A stretch of DNA of 64,000 nucleotides from Pseudopithomyces maydicus (Eukaryota; Ascomycota; Dothideomycetes; Pleosporales; Didymosphaeriaceae). The position numbers and the translations under genes were made by a program. The stretch spans positions 1,116,001-1,180,000 of the forward strand of contig JANTUC010000014.1 of NCBI GenBank assembly GCA_026873275.1, read 5' to 3'. A model generated the notes under the pieces. The model made no database searches, was not told the origin of the DNA, and saw only the letters and a program-made list of their open reading frames with translations. Positions 33,792 through 45,919 of this stretch are shown here, in pieces (the first letter of the stretch is position 1; each line of letters starts with the position of its first letter).

Positions 33792-36548
33792 CTAGAACTC
33801 TCTCATCGTGTCCATGACATCCTTCTGCCTCTGCGCTGCCATCTTCTCAAAGCCATCAACACTCATCACAAACGTACCTCGCCCACCCGTCAGGGCCCTC
33901 AACTGATTCAGATACCCTACCATCTCTTTCAGTGGCACTCTTGCAACAATCTGCCTTTGGCTGTCTCCAAGTCCGGAGCCTACATCTCCACCAGATGAGA
34001 ACGGATCAGGTGGGGTGTACACTTGACTCGGGTCAATGGTCGGTAGATCAGACGATAAAGATGTGGTTGGGATCGGAGCATCAGAAGCATCGAGAGATAG
34101 AACCTGGCCGCCACGTGCAGAAGAAAGGTCTTGTACAACGGCACCAAGGGAGGCTTCGTTGACGAAGATGGTGGCGAGCATAACAGGTTCCATGAGAATG
34201 GCTGGGCTGGTATCGTTAGCGGCACGAAGGCTATTCTGTACGGCGGTACGAGTGGCCATTGACATGGCTGTTGGCGTTGTTTCGTTGAAAAGGTGTGCTG
34301 ATACGTCAAAGGTAACTTCGATTCGAGTGTTCGAGACAGGGTAACCGTTATAGGGTCCCCGAGCAAGAGCTGCCGAAGCACCAGAATGGATGGATGAGAG
34401 GATACCCGGGAGACTGAGGTGCGGTGGGAGGTGGTTCTTATGGCCGCTGGAGTCGTGTCGTGATAGATTGGGGTGGGAAATGTGCAATATACAGTTATTG
34501 GGGAGAAAGTAGGTCGTTTCAAAGGGACCGTCCTCTGGCTGGGTTTGTTCGGACCCAGATACAGGCACAACTAGGTCATCCATGGGGTTTAAAGCGACGG
34601 TGATACCTGCTTTAGCCGGTTTACTCGCGATGGGCCTGTCAAGTATGAAAGTATCGGGTGAGGTAGATGAGGTAATCGTCTCGCGGTATCCGATTTCAAT
34701 CTTGCCAATACGTGCTTTTGCTTTAAAGTCATTAAGCAGACGATCCCGGGCAATCTCCAAATGGAGATCACCCATACCAGCGAGGTGAGTTTGTCCGCTT
34801 TCTTCGTCAACCGAGAGTTGCAGACTTGGGTCTTCGCGGAGCAGGATAGCCAAACTTTCCTGGACGTGTTTTTGTTCGCTTAGACTGTGTGGCTCGATAC
34901 TAGTAAAAAACACAGGAGGGGGTACGGTTATCGGCCTTAGTTGCAAGCTACCGAGACCACCAGGTGGCTGGGCCTTCATTGCCAAGCCCTTACACCAGAT
35001 CAATGTGTCACCCGTTCTTGCATACTTCAGACCAGGAATGACACCAATCTGACCGGACGACAGTGAGTCGACTTCTACAGCGTCGTTTGCGTACATCTTA
35101 AGAAGGCGGGGAGCGCGCTCCGCAAGGTGGAGGTTCGTATTGTATAAAACAGCACCTTTGTCCAGAGTGCCGCTATAAACACGGACATATACCAAAATGC
35201 CACGCTTGGGATCGTTAACCACCTTGAAAGCCAATGCGCAAGCTGAGAGACTCCGTGCTTCTGGAAAACCGACCGCACTTTCGTCTTTTGTATTCTTCTT
35301 CTTCGCTGGAACAGGCGTTTTCGATGCTGAGCTGAGTAAAGTAGCAAGTGATGTGCTCTGATTCCCTACACTGATCTCTGGATCCGGACGTTCGAGCGGA
35401 GAAGGAAGAAGATCGACCACAGAGTCGAGAAGGGGCTGTACGCCAATGTTTCTGAAACTTGCACCAGCAAATACTGGGATGATCGACTGTGGAGTCTGGA
35501 GTACAACTCGTCGAAGCGATTGCATAACCTGAAGGCCAGGAATTGCGAGGTGGTCTTCGTCGTGTTCGAGAAATTGTTCGACCATGATATCGTCGTGCTC
35601 ACTCAGCAGCTCTACTAACGCGATGCGAGCTTTTTTGATCTCATCAGCGAAAGATGCATCGGTTTTTGCGAGCTGTCCGAGGGTATACGGCTGAATTTGG
35701 CTACCATCACTTGAGCCCTGCCACATCAAGCCTCTCAGATGAACAGCATCACCAACGCCGATAAAATCGCCATTCCCGTCTTTCCACCAAGGGATTTGGC
35801 AGACTGCCGGCCATCCGTGTAATCGAACACCAATCTCTTTAACTGTCCTTGAGAAAGCAGCACCAACCCGGTCTAGCTTATTCACAAAGATGATCCTGGG
35901 GATGTGGTAAGTACCCGCTTGGGTCCAGACTTTTTCGGTCTGTGCTTCAACTCCAGCAACCCCGTCAAGAATACACACTGCGCCATCAAGTACACGAAGT
36001 GACCGAAGAACCTCGAAAGTGAAATCCGCGTGGCCGGGGGTATCGATCAGGTTGACATTGTGAGAGAAAGAGGAATACGGAATTGTTTCAAAAGAAGTTG
36101 GGGGTTGAGGCGGAGGAGCTTGAGGGTTTTTTGGAGGCCAGTCAAATGTGATAGCTGCTGATTGAATAGTGATTCCTCGTGCTCGTTCCGCAGGGAGAAA
36201 GTCCGTGACAGTGGAACCTTCATCGACATCTGTATTATGTCAGGGCCACAGTTGACTGAGACGTATGGTAACAACGGAATTTTTTTTCATACCTCCTATT
36301 CGTCTTGTGTATCCACTGTAATAGAGCATACGCTCTGTGGTGGTAGTTTTACCCTTTCAAGGTCAGCAGAAGTTATGCTCCTAATGAACTATACTTACGG
36401 CATCGATGTGAGCGATGATACCGATGTTTCTCGTCGTCTTCGACAGCTGATCTGTATGCGGAATGGCCTGCGTCGACAGCAGCCGGCGAGGGACCTTTAC
36501 ATTGTGTCGAATGACTCGACGAGCACAGCCTGCCCAGCCCAGCCACAT
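33792..36548 (-). CDS. MEF2: Mitochondrial elongation factor G2 (ribosome-releasing GTPase), 882 aa
   Basis: Exons 36399..36548, 36293..36353 and 33792..36229 are joined by introns of 45 and 63 bp. The first intron cuts the P-loop motif AHIDAGKTT between Ala and Gly. GTPase signatures: AHIDAGKTTTTERMLYY (G1), RARGITIQSAAITFDW (switch I), NLIDTPGHADF (G3), IFVNKLDRVGA (G4). Domains II to V follow, with YVRVYSGTLDKGAVLYN, MGDLHLEIARDRLL and a C-terminal VPLKEMVGYLNQLRALTGGRGTFVM. In yeast and man EF-G2 splits mitochondrial ribosomes after termination, with RRF, rather than driving translocation. The chosen start (Met at 36548) gives an Arg-rich presequence, MWLGWAGCARRVIRHNVKVP. The frame is also open to an ATG at 36758. 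Confidence 0.92.
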
Positions 36549-36756
36549 TCCCAATGCGTTGCAAGCTCGAGCTGATGGGAGGGAGGTATGGCGGTCGGAG
36601 GTTCCGACACGTGACCGTGGAGAAGTCGGGATGACGCGCGCTTTCCCCGTCTGTGCAAGCGAAGCCAAGCTACTGGACCGCGCAGCAGCAGACGACACCC
36701 ACGTCGAACGAGACAGCTGGCCAACTCTGCGCTTCCGATCAATTGCTGTCGCCGCC
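36549..36756. promoter_or_regulatory. Short divergent promoter region, MEF2 / VPS17
   Basis: 208 bp between the preferred start of MEF2 and the start of VPS17. If MEF2 instead starts at 36758, the two start codons overlap within a CCATGG palindrome and no spacer remains. Confidence 0.45.
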
Positions 36757-38635
36757 ATGGACTACTCTGCGCATGATCCTGATCACCCAGCGGGAAACGA
36801 TCCATGGGCATCCTCGCCGCGCCACAACAGGACGAGCTTCGGCCAGCCTCCCACTAGCGACATCCCCTCCTCTCCGCTCCCGCCGCAAGCTTCGCCCTAC
36901 GGACAGGATTCGGAAAACTATGGCTACATGGGCGACCAGAGCTCTCAAAATAGGCCAAACACAGCATCTGAGAATGGAGACCCAGCGCGACACCCCTCCC
37001 AAGACCCAAGGCAAGACGGCCAGGCAGCACAGCAACAGCAACACGGTCCGGCGCAAGGCCAACAGGGACATGGCCAGCCTCAGCGCTATCACGGGAACCG
37101 CCAGCAGCGACAGCAGACCCAGTACAAGCTCCAAGCAAAGGTGACAGGTCTGGAGCGCACCGGCAAGAAGGATCCCATCCTACGATTCGATGTATATGTA
37201 TGTTACGGACAACCCCATACCAGGAAGTTATATTCATTTTGTTCTGCCACATACTGATATACGCCTAGACAAACCTGCCCAAGTTCCGTACCACCCAGTT
37301 CCGCGACGTCCGACGGCTGCACTCCGAATTCGTCAAGCTTGGAGAGCATCTCATATCGGCATGTCCGGAAGCTATGGTACCTGCAGTACCCCCTGCGACC
37401 ACAGCCGCCGGTGCTGGAACTGATGAGGACGAGCTACGTGTCAAGGCTTCAATACAAAGATGGCTGAACGTTGTCTGCAACAACGAGGTGCTGATACGAG
37501 ACGAGGAGATGGTCTTCTTTGTGGAAAGCGACTTCGGATACAGCCCAGTCGTTCGAAGGAAACAGCCAGCAACCGGTGTCCGCCGAAAGGTGATCAAGCA
37601 ATTTGCCCCTCCGCCCGACGACACACCCGAACTTGCTGCCGCCCGTCCGATCGTAAAGGCGTTTTACTTGGGCACTATGGACACGGAGCAGAAGGTCGAG
37701 AAGGTCGTCAAGTCCAGGAGAAGTGAGTCCCCTGCCCGCGCGATCTGTATTGAGACTAACATAAGCTAGATCTTGGTGTGGCTGAGTCGGATCTCGGACA
37801 GAAGCTGGCAGCAATGCACACACAAGAAACGCATCCTGGTCTCGGTCTCGCATACCGGAAGCTAGGTAAAGTCATCCAAGCTACTGGTGACTTCCATGCC
37901 GCACAAGGTACCGCCGAAGCGACCACGCTGGGCGACCCTCTTCAGTATCATAGCAGTGATGCCTTCATCGTAAAAGAGACACTCACCAACCGACACATCA
38001 TCCTCCGTGAGCTGCTGCAGGCTCAGGCTTCTACAAAATCGAAGATGACAGCAGCAGACCGTCTGAAAGCAAGCTCAAGCGTAAAGAGAGACAAGGTTGA
38101 CGAGGCTATCACCTCGCTTGAGGAAGCCCGCAGCCACGAGCAGTATCTCCTGCAGAAGTCACAGCGCGTAACGGCCAACCTCCTTCAGGAGCAGAGGAAG
38201 TGGTTCGATCGCACCGCAGCTGACATGCGGTACGCCATTCGCGAGTACGTTGTGCGACAGATAGAGGCAGAACGCCGCACTCTCGCCACGCTCGAGTCTG
38301 TGCGACCCGATATCCGAGCTATAGACGGCAGCGGCGGTCTTTCACGATTAGGACGTGAGGCGCATCCTGCCCAGCGCCGTGCATCCATGGCAAGTTCCCA
38401 AGGACCAAAGGGCGATGCATGGTCTGGTGTTCCACGGCGACCAGGCGATGGCCTCAACCGCACTATCAGTGGCAGCTTCCCTTCGGTCCCTGGTGTGGAG
38501 GAAGAGGATGAAGAGGACAGCGAAGAGGGTGCCACTGGTAGGAAGCGTGCGACTAGCAAGGCTGGCGTCGATGACGATGAAGATCGTATCGATGCGAAGA
38601 ATGCGGCCAGCAGACTGGCTACGACCACGTTCTAA
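36757..38635 (+). CDS. VPS17: Vps17, PX-BAR sorting nexin of the retromer, 586 aa
   Basis: Exons 36757..37197, 37269..37722 and 37770..38635 are joined by introns of 71 and 47 bp, the second with an ACTAAC branch point. A Gln/Pro/Gly-rich disordered N-terminus (about 130 residues) is followed by a PX domain: YKLQAKVTGLERTGKKDPILRFDVY, TTQFRDVRRLHSEFVKLGEHL, a long insert and RVKASIQRWLNVVCNNEVL. A BAR-type coiled-coil region covers about residues 290-510 (EAITSLEEARSHEQYLLQK, QRKWFDRTAADMRYAIREYVVR). The tail is acidic. The basic-aromatic PI3P pocket is not strictly kept, as in other Vps17 proteins. Vps17 pairs with Vps5 to tubulate endosomes during cargo return to the Golgi. The gene is intact. 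Confidence 0.9.
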
Positions 38636-41155
38636 TGAGCTGATGCCATGACGCTGTTGTATCGCTCCCCTCCCTTGTATAGAGTAGAATATCAGCTACG
38701 ATGATGCCCAAAACCAGCACGTTTGCACTTCATTTCTTTCAACACGCGGTAAAGAGGTGGACTTGTCTTGTAGCTTGTATTGTTCCCAAGATACCTTTGT
38801 GCAATGTCTTACCTTGTTGCAATGCCTTAAACATTCTTTTTCCCTTCGGCCCCATCATCCATGCTTTTGCGATCGTCACTCGTGTCATACATACGTACAT
38901 AATCTCCTATGCTTATTTTTGAACCGGCAGACGGGGAATCTAGAACACGTGTGAATAGCGAGACCTCGGAAGATCGACCTCGTCGCCTAAGTATGTCCAT
39001 CATTCTATTCCAAGAAGCGAAGCCGAGCACCCCGATACCCACATGTATACAAGCGAGTCGAGTCGATTCCACACCTCCGCTCCGTCCCCGCTTCGGGCAA
39101 TCTTCTCGAACCTGCGAACGTACCCACCTAGTTCCACCAACAGGTAAATACTCCGCAGCTCACACGACCGACTAGATCGGCGCAACCGCTCCGCGGCATT
39201 ACTCGAGCCCTCGCGTGGAAACGCACACACATACCTACATATTTACGTGCATACGTACATACGTATGTATGGCATGTATGTAGGTGTGTGAGTACATATA
39301 CACAAATTACACGCATCACGCAAACCCGGATCTCGCTCGGCACTTTCGCTCCCACCGGCTACCTGCCTCCCTCCCCACGGCGCCCATCCCACAGGTCCGC
39401 GGTAAAAAAGGCAGGAAAGCCAGGCCAGGTGACGCGGTACATGCGTACATATGCAGGCCGGCCGGCAGTGGGCGTGCAAATACCGCGCTGACACAATCCA
39501 CGTATTGTGTATGTGGATTTATTTGTATGGAACATCGGACGATCGGTGGGCCTGCGCGAAATTACACACATGCCCACTTACATACATGCGTAGTCTGGGG
39601 TAAGGTAAAAGTCCAATTTGTCTGAGGGGACGGCGGCGTGGGGTGCAGAGTGGAGCTGGGGAGATGGCATGGCGGGCACTATGGAAGATTGCAGGCGTGG
39701 GTGAGGGCGCGCGGGTGGGATAGATGAAGGGTTTATATGGGTGTATATTGGGGAGGGTGTGGAGGGGTGCGATTGGGAGGTGGGTTGCAGGGGTCAGGAG
39801 AGTCGAGATGAGGGCGCTGGGGAGAATGTTGGGAGGGACGATGGGGTGAGGGGAGGAGGGGAGGAGACGGGCCGTTGGAGAGATGGATGCTGCGAGGAGG
39901 AGGAATCGGGATGGTGGTGGCACAGCTACAGCTACAGCTACAACTACGGATACAGATACAGATAGATACGTACATACGTACATACTACACACGGGAGCGA
40001 TGCACCACGTACATACGTATGTGCGGATAACAGCCGATCCCCGCAAGACGCACGTCGTCGTCGGACCGCATAGCCTTCTATACGACGAACGGGAGGAGGC
40101 CAGACCGCTTCTGCGTCCATCTGACCTCAGGCGCATGCAGAGGGCGTAGGGAGCCAGAAATTGCGAGCTTGGAGCCACCGCTGCCGATTGCTTTAATGAC
40201 GACAATGGAGCACGCGTGCGCAGAGGATTCTGGCTGGTCGATGCGTGCTGATCTTAGCAAGCAGGCAAGCAGGCAAGCAAGCAAGCAAGCGCACAGGTAG
40301 CCAGGTAGGTCGCACGCATTGCGGGACAGCGTTCCGGTAAAATGGAAGACCATGCTTCCGAAGCATCCTGTCAGCGGTGGGAGCGAGTGGCGTGCTGCTG
40401 AGACGCGCAGAGCTGGTGTTGGCGGCTGCTGGGCCGCGATAGAAGTATCGATCTGATGCAGGAGAGAGGCACGGCAGGGACGGCGGCCGCTCACGACGAC
40501 AACCCAGTGGATGGCAGCCAAACGTATGGTGGACGAACGGGTGCCAAGCGGGATGAAGAGGGCCTCGTCGACGCCACGCTTCCATGCAGCTTTCCATTCC
40601 TCTGCTCCATGCTCCTCTCCATAAGCGCATCCCGGCTCGCGCAGGCATCGCTGCCCCGTGCGGCCCTGCGTGCCGGGTAAACAGGAGGGCGCCAGCGTCG
40701 AGAAGCAGGCCTGGGGGACCCCCAGCCCGCAAATCACACGTCGACACGGCTCGGCTTCGACTCGCAATTGGCGAGCTGGGCTTCTGGAAGGATGAAGCGT
40801 TGCTGCGAGGAGCTAGCGGCGTGGAAGAACCCCAGTGTGGGGAAAAGCAGATGCGGACCAGATGCAGTGCTCACGCGTAACATGGACGGGATGGCATCCA
40901 TGGCGACAGAGGGAGGGCAAGGGCAAGGGCCAACATGGGACGTACATTTATGAGGATGCCGGCTGGCTCTCGCGGGGAGGGACGAGCGCAAGCTGTGCTG
41001 GCCGCCTTCGATCCTTCGTCGTATTCGTGCGTGCTTACCTGGTCCCTTACCTACTTGAAGGCTACGAGACCCCATCCCGAGTCTACGGACCCAGCTTCGC
41101 TTCCTTTGCCCTGGTTGTCCGCTGTGTAGACGCGCCCGGGGGCGAGCCATCCACC
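38636..41155. other. Intergenic, 2.5 kb, rich in simple repeats
   Basis: No gene supported in spite of many overlapping GC-rich frames. Simple repeats: alternating TACGTACATACGTA tracts near 39245-39290 and 39965-40020, CTACAG hexamers at about 39923-39966, and GCAAGCAG/GCAA repeats at 40257-40291. Confidence 0.55.
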
Positions 41156-43216
41156 ATGTTCAAGTACCTGAAGCAGGTGCTCGCACCGTCCGCCTTCGAG
41201 CCCGAACTCCCACCCGAGCTGCTCCAGACGATACGCATCAATGCGGCACGCAAGGGCTCGTTCATGTCGTCTGGGAACAATGCCTCCATTCCCGAGTTCG
41301 ACCCGCTCATCGCCTCTGCGTTTGAGCTTTCCGAGATGCTGAATGCGGGAGCTATTACCAGTGTCGAGATTGTAGAGGCGTACTTGCACCAGATTGAGCA
41401 GCACAATAGGAGAGGGAGGAATCTGAGGGCGTTGATCTCGGTGGCGCCGAGGCACGAATTGGTGCGCATTGCGCGGAGACTGGACGACGAGAGGAGTAGG
41501 GGGAAGAGAAGAGGACCATTGCACGGGATTCCGATCGTGCTAAAGGACAATATAATGACAGAGGGGGCTTTGGGTATGGATACTACAGTCGGTAGGTTCA
41601 AAATTTCTAGTAAACCCCTTGTTTTACTGCAGTGTTGATATATAGTTGTAGGCTCGTACGCCTTCGTAGGGTGCATACCAAAACGCAATGCCACCATCGT
41701 CGACCGCCTCATCCGAAGAGGTCTCATCATTCTAGGAAAGTCGAATATGACTGAGTTCTGTGGATTGAAGAATCCCAGTATGCCGCCTGGCTGGTCAGCG
41801 GTTGGCGGTCAGTGTCAGTCGCCATATGTCGCGAGACACATCGCGAAGAGGAAGCTGCATTGGGAACTCTCGGCACCAGGCGGTTCGTCGACCGGTTCGG
41901 CGGTGAGCGTTGCCTCTGGATTTAGTGCGTTGGCAATTGGGACGGATACGCTCGGCTCGATGATCACACCTGCAAACCGCGCTGCGTTGTACGCACTGAA
42001 ACCTACCGTTGGTGAAGTCCCTATGGACGGAATCTTCACGCTTAGCAAAAGTTTCGACTCTGCTGGTGGAATGGTATGGCAATCGACCACCCCATTCACA
42101 AATCTCATAACTAACTAACATCTCACAGGCCAAATCTGCAAAAGACCTCGTAGCCCTTATGGACGTCCTCCTCTCCCCCTCAGGCAAAGAACCCAGCCTT
42201 CGCAACCGTACCACGTTCAAAATCCGTGAAGACTTCAACGGCCTCCGCATCGGCTTCACCGAGCCCACCATCTGGTCCTCATGGCGCAAGAGCGGCCGTA
42301 TCAACGCCGACGCCGAGCGCTTCATGCTCCAAAAATACGACATGGTCGTGCAATCCCTCATCGAAATGGGCGTCGACATCGTTTACCCCGTGGACCTCCC
42401 CTCGCAATCCTCGCTCAATCACGCCGACGACAAAAACAGCTTTGAGCCCATCGTCTACGCCGAGTTCAAAGAGTGCCTCTCCGAATTCATAAAGCAGTTC
42501 AAAGCCACCAAAGTGCACTCCCTCGCCGAGATCATCAACTTCAACCTCGAGCACCCCGAACTCACCCTCCCACCAACCTGCCCGCACCAAAACGACCTCC
42601 TCTCCGCCCTCCAGTCCCACGTCCCCAAGGAGCAACTCCGCGCCCTCAGAACCCACCTCCTCAACGCAGGCGGCAGAGACGGCCTCGACTACCTCTTCGC
42701 CCACCACCAACTCGACATCCTCATCGCCCCAGGCGACTCCGCACTCTCCACCCTCAGCGCCGCAGCATCCTACCCCACCGCCGCGTGCCCGCTGTCCGCC
42801 CTCAAGCTCAACGGCCAGCCCTTCGGCCTAACGCTGACGTCCCCCCGCACACCGAATCCCGCCTCCTGCACTTCCTCACCGCCTACGAAGCGACATTCCC
42901 GCCTCGCGCGCTGCCCCTCCCCTTGCCCTCCGTGCCGCTCCAGGTGCGCGAGGGCCTGGGCGTCGACGCGGGCATCGTGGAGGTCATACTGCGCGAGTGG
43001 GACGAGCGGCGGTGGGGGTGCAGCGCGGATGCGCTGACGGGGTGGCTGAACAGGCGGTGGAAGAAGAGCGGGTACGAGGTCGATGCCGAGACTGTGTGCG
43101 AGATTTTGCGGAATAACGGGCGCATGGCGTTTCGTGGGTTGGGGGATGAGGGGGATGGAAAGTTTGAGAGGGCGAGGAGTAGTCATGGGACTAGCTCGGA
43201 GGCGTCGTCGAGGTGA
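41156..43216 (+). CDS. Amidase signature family hydrolase, one frameshift
   Basis: Exons 41156..41591, 41652..42073 and 42129..43216 are joined by introns of 60 and 55 bp (phases 1 and 0). The amidase Ser-cisSer-Lys triad is visible: Lys130 in GIPIVLKDNIMT, the cis-Ser in APGGSSTGSAVSVASG and the nucleophile in IGTDTLGSMITPA. The family hydrolyses C-N bonds of carboxamides; the substrate cannot be read from sequence. A C-terminal extension (WDERRWGCSADALTGWL, DAETVCEILRNNGRMAFRG) follows the catalytic domain. The last exon changes frame in the C6 run at 42841-42846, where one missing C explains the shift and gives 648 aa. ATG 41156 was chosen for its CCACC context and because upstream sequence in frame looks non-coding. 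Confidence 0.86.
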
Positions 43217-43734
43217 GGTTTTTTCTTTTCTTTTCTTTTGTATGGGGGTTTCTTTTTTATTTGTATTCTTGGTATTTAGGGGGTTCTTGTATTTGGTTTT
43301 TATTCAGAGCCTTGGATTGGATGGGGGATGGGTTTGGCGTGGCGTTACATGGACGGGAAATATTTTCTTGGTTGGATGGAGGGAGGGATGGATGGGTTGC
43401 ATATGATATCCACATTGCTGCATTTTCACTGGATTAGGATAGCATACGGATATATAGGCTTACGGGCTCGGACGCGTCTGTTGGTACGATGTCCAATTTG
43501 AACCATTATTGCACAGCAAGGCTTTCTCAGCAAAAGAAAGAAATACAAGTATCTCTATTGAGTTTATGTGTGCAAATTTTTGTTTTGTCAGGCTATCTTG
43601 CCTGATCATACCAAAGAGATACAGCTGTTTTCTTAATAGAGGCAGGAATGACGCCAAGGCTTGTGTGTCGATCAGGTCTGTTGTGTAAAGAAGGATGAAT
43701 CAGTGAGTTCCAGGGACCTCTCAAAGGTCAACGC
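43217..43734. other. Intergenic with a TTTTC pyrimidine tract
   Basis: Downstream of the amidase. It starts with TTTTC repeats (about 43219-43239). No gene supported. Confidence 0.5.
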
Positions 43735-43940
43735 AAGACGGGCAACCAAGGGTAATACAGCAGCAAAAGAGGGCAGCCTACTCACAAGCGCGGAGAACCG
43801 GTGTCGGGTAGAGAGCAGTGTGAACTTGCGAAGTTGCAACGCCAGAGAGAAATCGAGTGGCACCATGAAGAACCTGAGTCGTAACGACGTACTGGAGCAA
43901 CAATTGAATCCAATAGCTTTAATTATAGATTCCAGGATTT
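43735..43940. repeat. Dispersed repeat, copy A (less mutated)
   Basis: Aligns with copy B at 44135-44290. Over the best 70 bases (43862-43931 against 44221-44290) there are no gaps and about 52 identities. Twelve of 18 differences are C in A versus T in B, or G versus A, the RIP pattern. The repeat is non-coding as far as I can see. Confidence 0.75.
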
Positions 43941-44134
43941 CAATTCTTGCTTAATTAAACGGCAACGCTGGACGTTTTAGACATATGCAAAAGTGATATA
44001 ACCCACAGCTTTTATAACTTCTTGAGGTAAGTCCATGGCCCGCGTCGATCTGCATCAACTCACAGTAAACATGCAGAGAATGTCCTCAGAGGGCCACTTG
44101 GAGAGGACTACTGAAAGCTCCTGACCCCTTTCTG

Positions 44135-44290
44135 CACCGATAATTAAGAGTAATATAAAAGTAAAAAAGAGTAGTAATCTATAAGCGCAGAGAACTAATA
44201 TTAAATAAAAATCAAATTTCACTATAAGGAACCTAAGTTATCATGATATACTGGAGTAATAATTAAAGCTAATATCTTTAATTACAGATC
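44135..44290. repeat. Dispersed repeat, copy B (AT-enriched, RIP-like)
   Basis: Partner of copy A. It is clearly more AT-rich, consistent with being the more heavily mutated copy. Its right end runs into the last codons of the minus-strand gene that ends at 44282. Confidence 0.75.
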
Positions 44291-45676
44291 ATGCTCTCTT
44301 TGCCATTGTGTAAATTCTTCACCCAAAACAGGGTGAACTGTCACGCTTCCTGGGGCAAGATCTTCAAGAAATTCCTGACCTTCGTCGTCGTGGAATACGT
44401 AATGAACGCCGTTATGTCCATCTTTTGTCTTGAGCACACATGTTTCATTGATCTGTGCAAAAGTGTCCATGTCATTGAAGACTCTGTTCGGTTTCTTGGC
44501 AATCGTCCCAATTACGAGTAATGCTTCTTTGAACTTTCGTAACTGGCTGGGTAGTTTCTTTGCATTCCGGCAATGCCACACAAGATTCTTCCACTCCTCG
44601 CTCGGCCAGTATGTCTTCTGAAGTTGGGTAGTAGATAAGCACTCGATCTTGTGGTTTGGAACGATGACTTGAACGATAACCACGGATTGGACGTCATTCC
44701 GACGCTTCGCATAGCATGCATAATGTTCAGCGATGTCTCGTTGAACAGTGAAATAGAATCCCGACGAACGGAAGAAGTCTGTCGGAGGACTGGAAAACAT
44801 TTTCTGCCATGCAACAATGGCACCGGAATCGTCAAAAAACCCATTCAAACGAGCTTGATCAAGGCCCTTGTAAAGAGTGATGGAGCCTGGAATGTTTTGG
44901 GCTGATCTGCAAGCGTTTGAGAAAGCTGAGTCCGAAGATATTCCTGGTGCCATTCTCATAGTTCCAGATACGGAACGCTGTCCACTTTCTTGGTTAAATG
45001 TGATTTGGGTTGAGCCGGAGGGTCCGCCTATAGACGATCTATCGTGTCTATCAGAACTAGAGTGACCAGTTCCGGACTTGACTCGTGCTGCCATTGTTCG
45101 CTCTTGTGATGCTCTTTGAATGGCTTCGAGGCCACGGTAGCGCAATTCGATTGTATCTCTGACCCAGAAGTAACAAGACTCAGTTAGACGTATTCGCTTG
45201 TAGATGGGATCCATTAAAGCAGTTTGAACTTCAAGATTGATGCCACAAAGATCCATGAAGTCAAACCATGAACGATCGTCCTCATCCCAGGTGTCCTGAC
45301 CACGGAAGCGATTGAGATAACCAATAGCGACGTCGGTGAATTCAATTTCACCATCGGTATCGACTCCAAATCGTCCTGGAGGAGTAGACGGCCAATTGAT
45401 CCACCGATCCCAAATTTGATTGGCTGCAGTGTCGGTATACCCAAGGTACTTCAGAGTTGCCAAAGAAAACAGAACCTCAGGAATAGTCGCATACATTTCG
45501 GTGACTGAGGAAGATGACATTGATGAAAGAGGAGTAAGTGGAATGTGAGAATTCTCCTCATCACTAGATCTGTCCAAGCGCCGCTTATGGATTTTACGAG
45601 TGCCATCTGAGCTAGGTGGGCTTATGAGCCCAGCGGCGGAGAGGTCCTCTACATCAGCAGATGCGAGCACGGACAT
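44282..45676 (-). CDS. Fungal protein with a possible ADP-ribosyltransferase-like (DUF3990-like) C-terminal domain, 464 aa
   Basis: A single exon, intact. Residues 1-55 are disordered. Residues 60-190 form a helical region with VLFSLATLKYLGYTDTAANQ, FTDVAIGYLNRFRG, RSWFDFMDLCGINLEVQTAL and YFWVRDTIELRYRGLEAIQR. A Ser-rich linker follows. The C-terminal part has ITLYKGLDQARLNGFF, then TDFFRSSGFYFTVQRDIAEH, YACYAKRR and VVIVQVIVPNHKIECL. The order 'YKG ... GFYfT ... AehyA ... v.v.vP' resembles the DUF3990/ART fold; this is a by-eye match and no catalytic triad can be proved. The 3' end abuts a RIP-mutated repeat and a dead HET gene lies upstream, so the locus looks accessory. Function unknown. 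Confidence 0.7.
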   Translation of the reverse strand: MSVLASADVEDLSAAGLISPPSSDGTRKIHKRRLDRSSDEENSHIPLTPLSSMSSSSVTEMYATIPEVLFSLATLKYLGYTDTAANQIWDRWINWPSTPPGRFGVDTDGEIEFTDVAIGYLNRFRGQDTWDEDDRSWFDFMDLCGINLEVQTALMDPIYKRIRLTESCYFWVRDTIELRYRGLEAIQRASQERTMAARVKSGTGHSSSDRHDRSSIGGPSGSTQITFNQESGQRSVSGTMRMAPGISSDSAFSNACRSAQNIPGSITLYKGLDQARLNGFFDDSGAIVAWQKMFSSPPTDFFRSSGFYFTVQRDIAEHYACYAKRRNDVQSVVIVQVIVPNHKIECLSTTQLQKTYWPSEEWKNLVWHCRNAKKLPSQLRKFKEALLVIGTIAKKPNRVFNDMDTFAQINETCVLKTKDGHNGVHYVFHDDEGQEFLEDLAPGSVTVHPVLGEEFTQWQREHDL

Positions 45677-45919
45677 GATGAAGACGCTTGTGTTCTTGCA
45701 AACCTGTGTTTGGAACTGTAGAGAATTTGGATGAGAAGTCTGAGAAGTCGAGAGGTGGTGGGAAGAAGTAGAAGAACTCCGTGGACATCGACCACGCTGA
45801 TATATAAGATCGTTTGAATCTGCTCAGGTAACCCGACCACCCTCCAGAGAATGGTTGGGGTGTTGAGGAGGAGTTGAGGCACCAGAAACCACAAGCTCGG
45901 GGAGAACCACTAAGGCCAA

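Noticed and set aside
36463..36756. N-terminal extension of VPS17 upstream of 36757
   Set aside because: The upstream sequence in frame is not Vps17-like and would overlap the MEF2 coding start. ATG 36757 has a good GCCGCC context.
40835..41155. Upstream in-frame extension of the amidase
   Set aside because: The sequence is Gly/Arg/Trp-rich and unlike any amidase N-terminus. The ATG at 41156 has a strong CCACC context and begins a family-like start.
42226..43125. Long low-complexity frames on both strands over the amidase
   Set aside because: Shadows of GC-rich amidase codons; only one frame has catalytic motifs.
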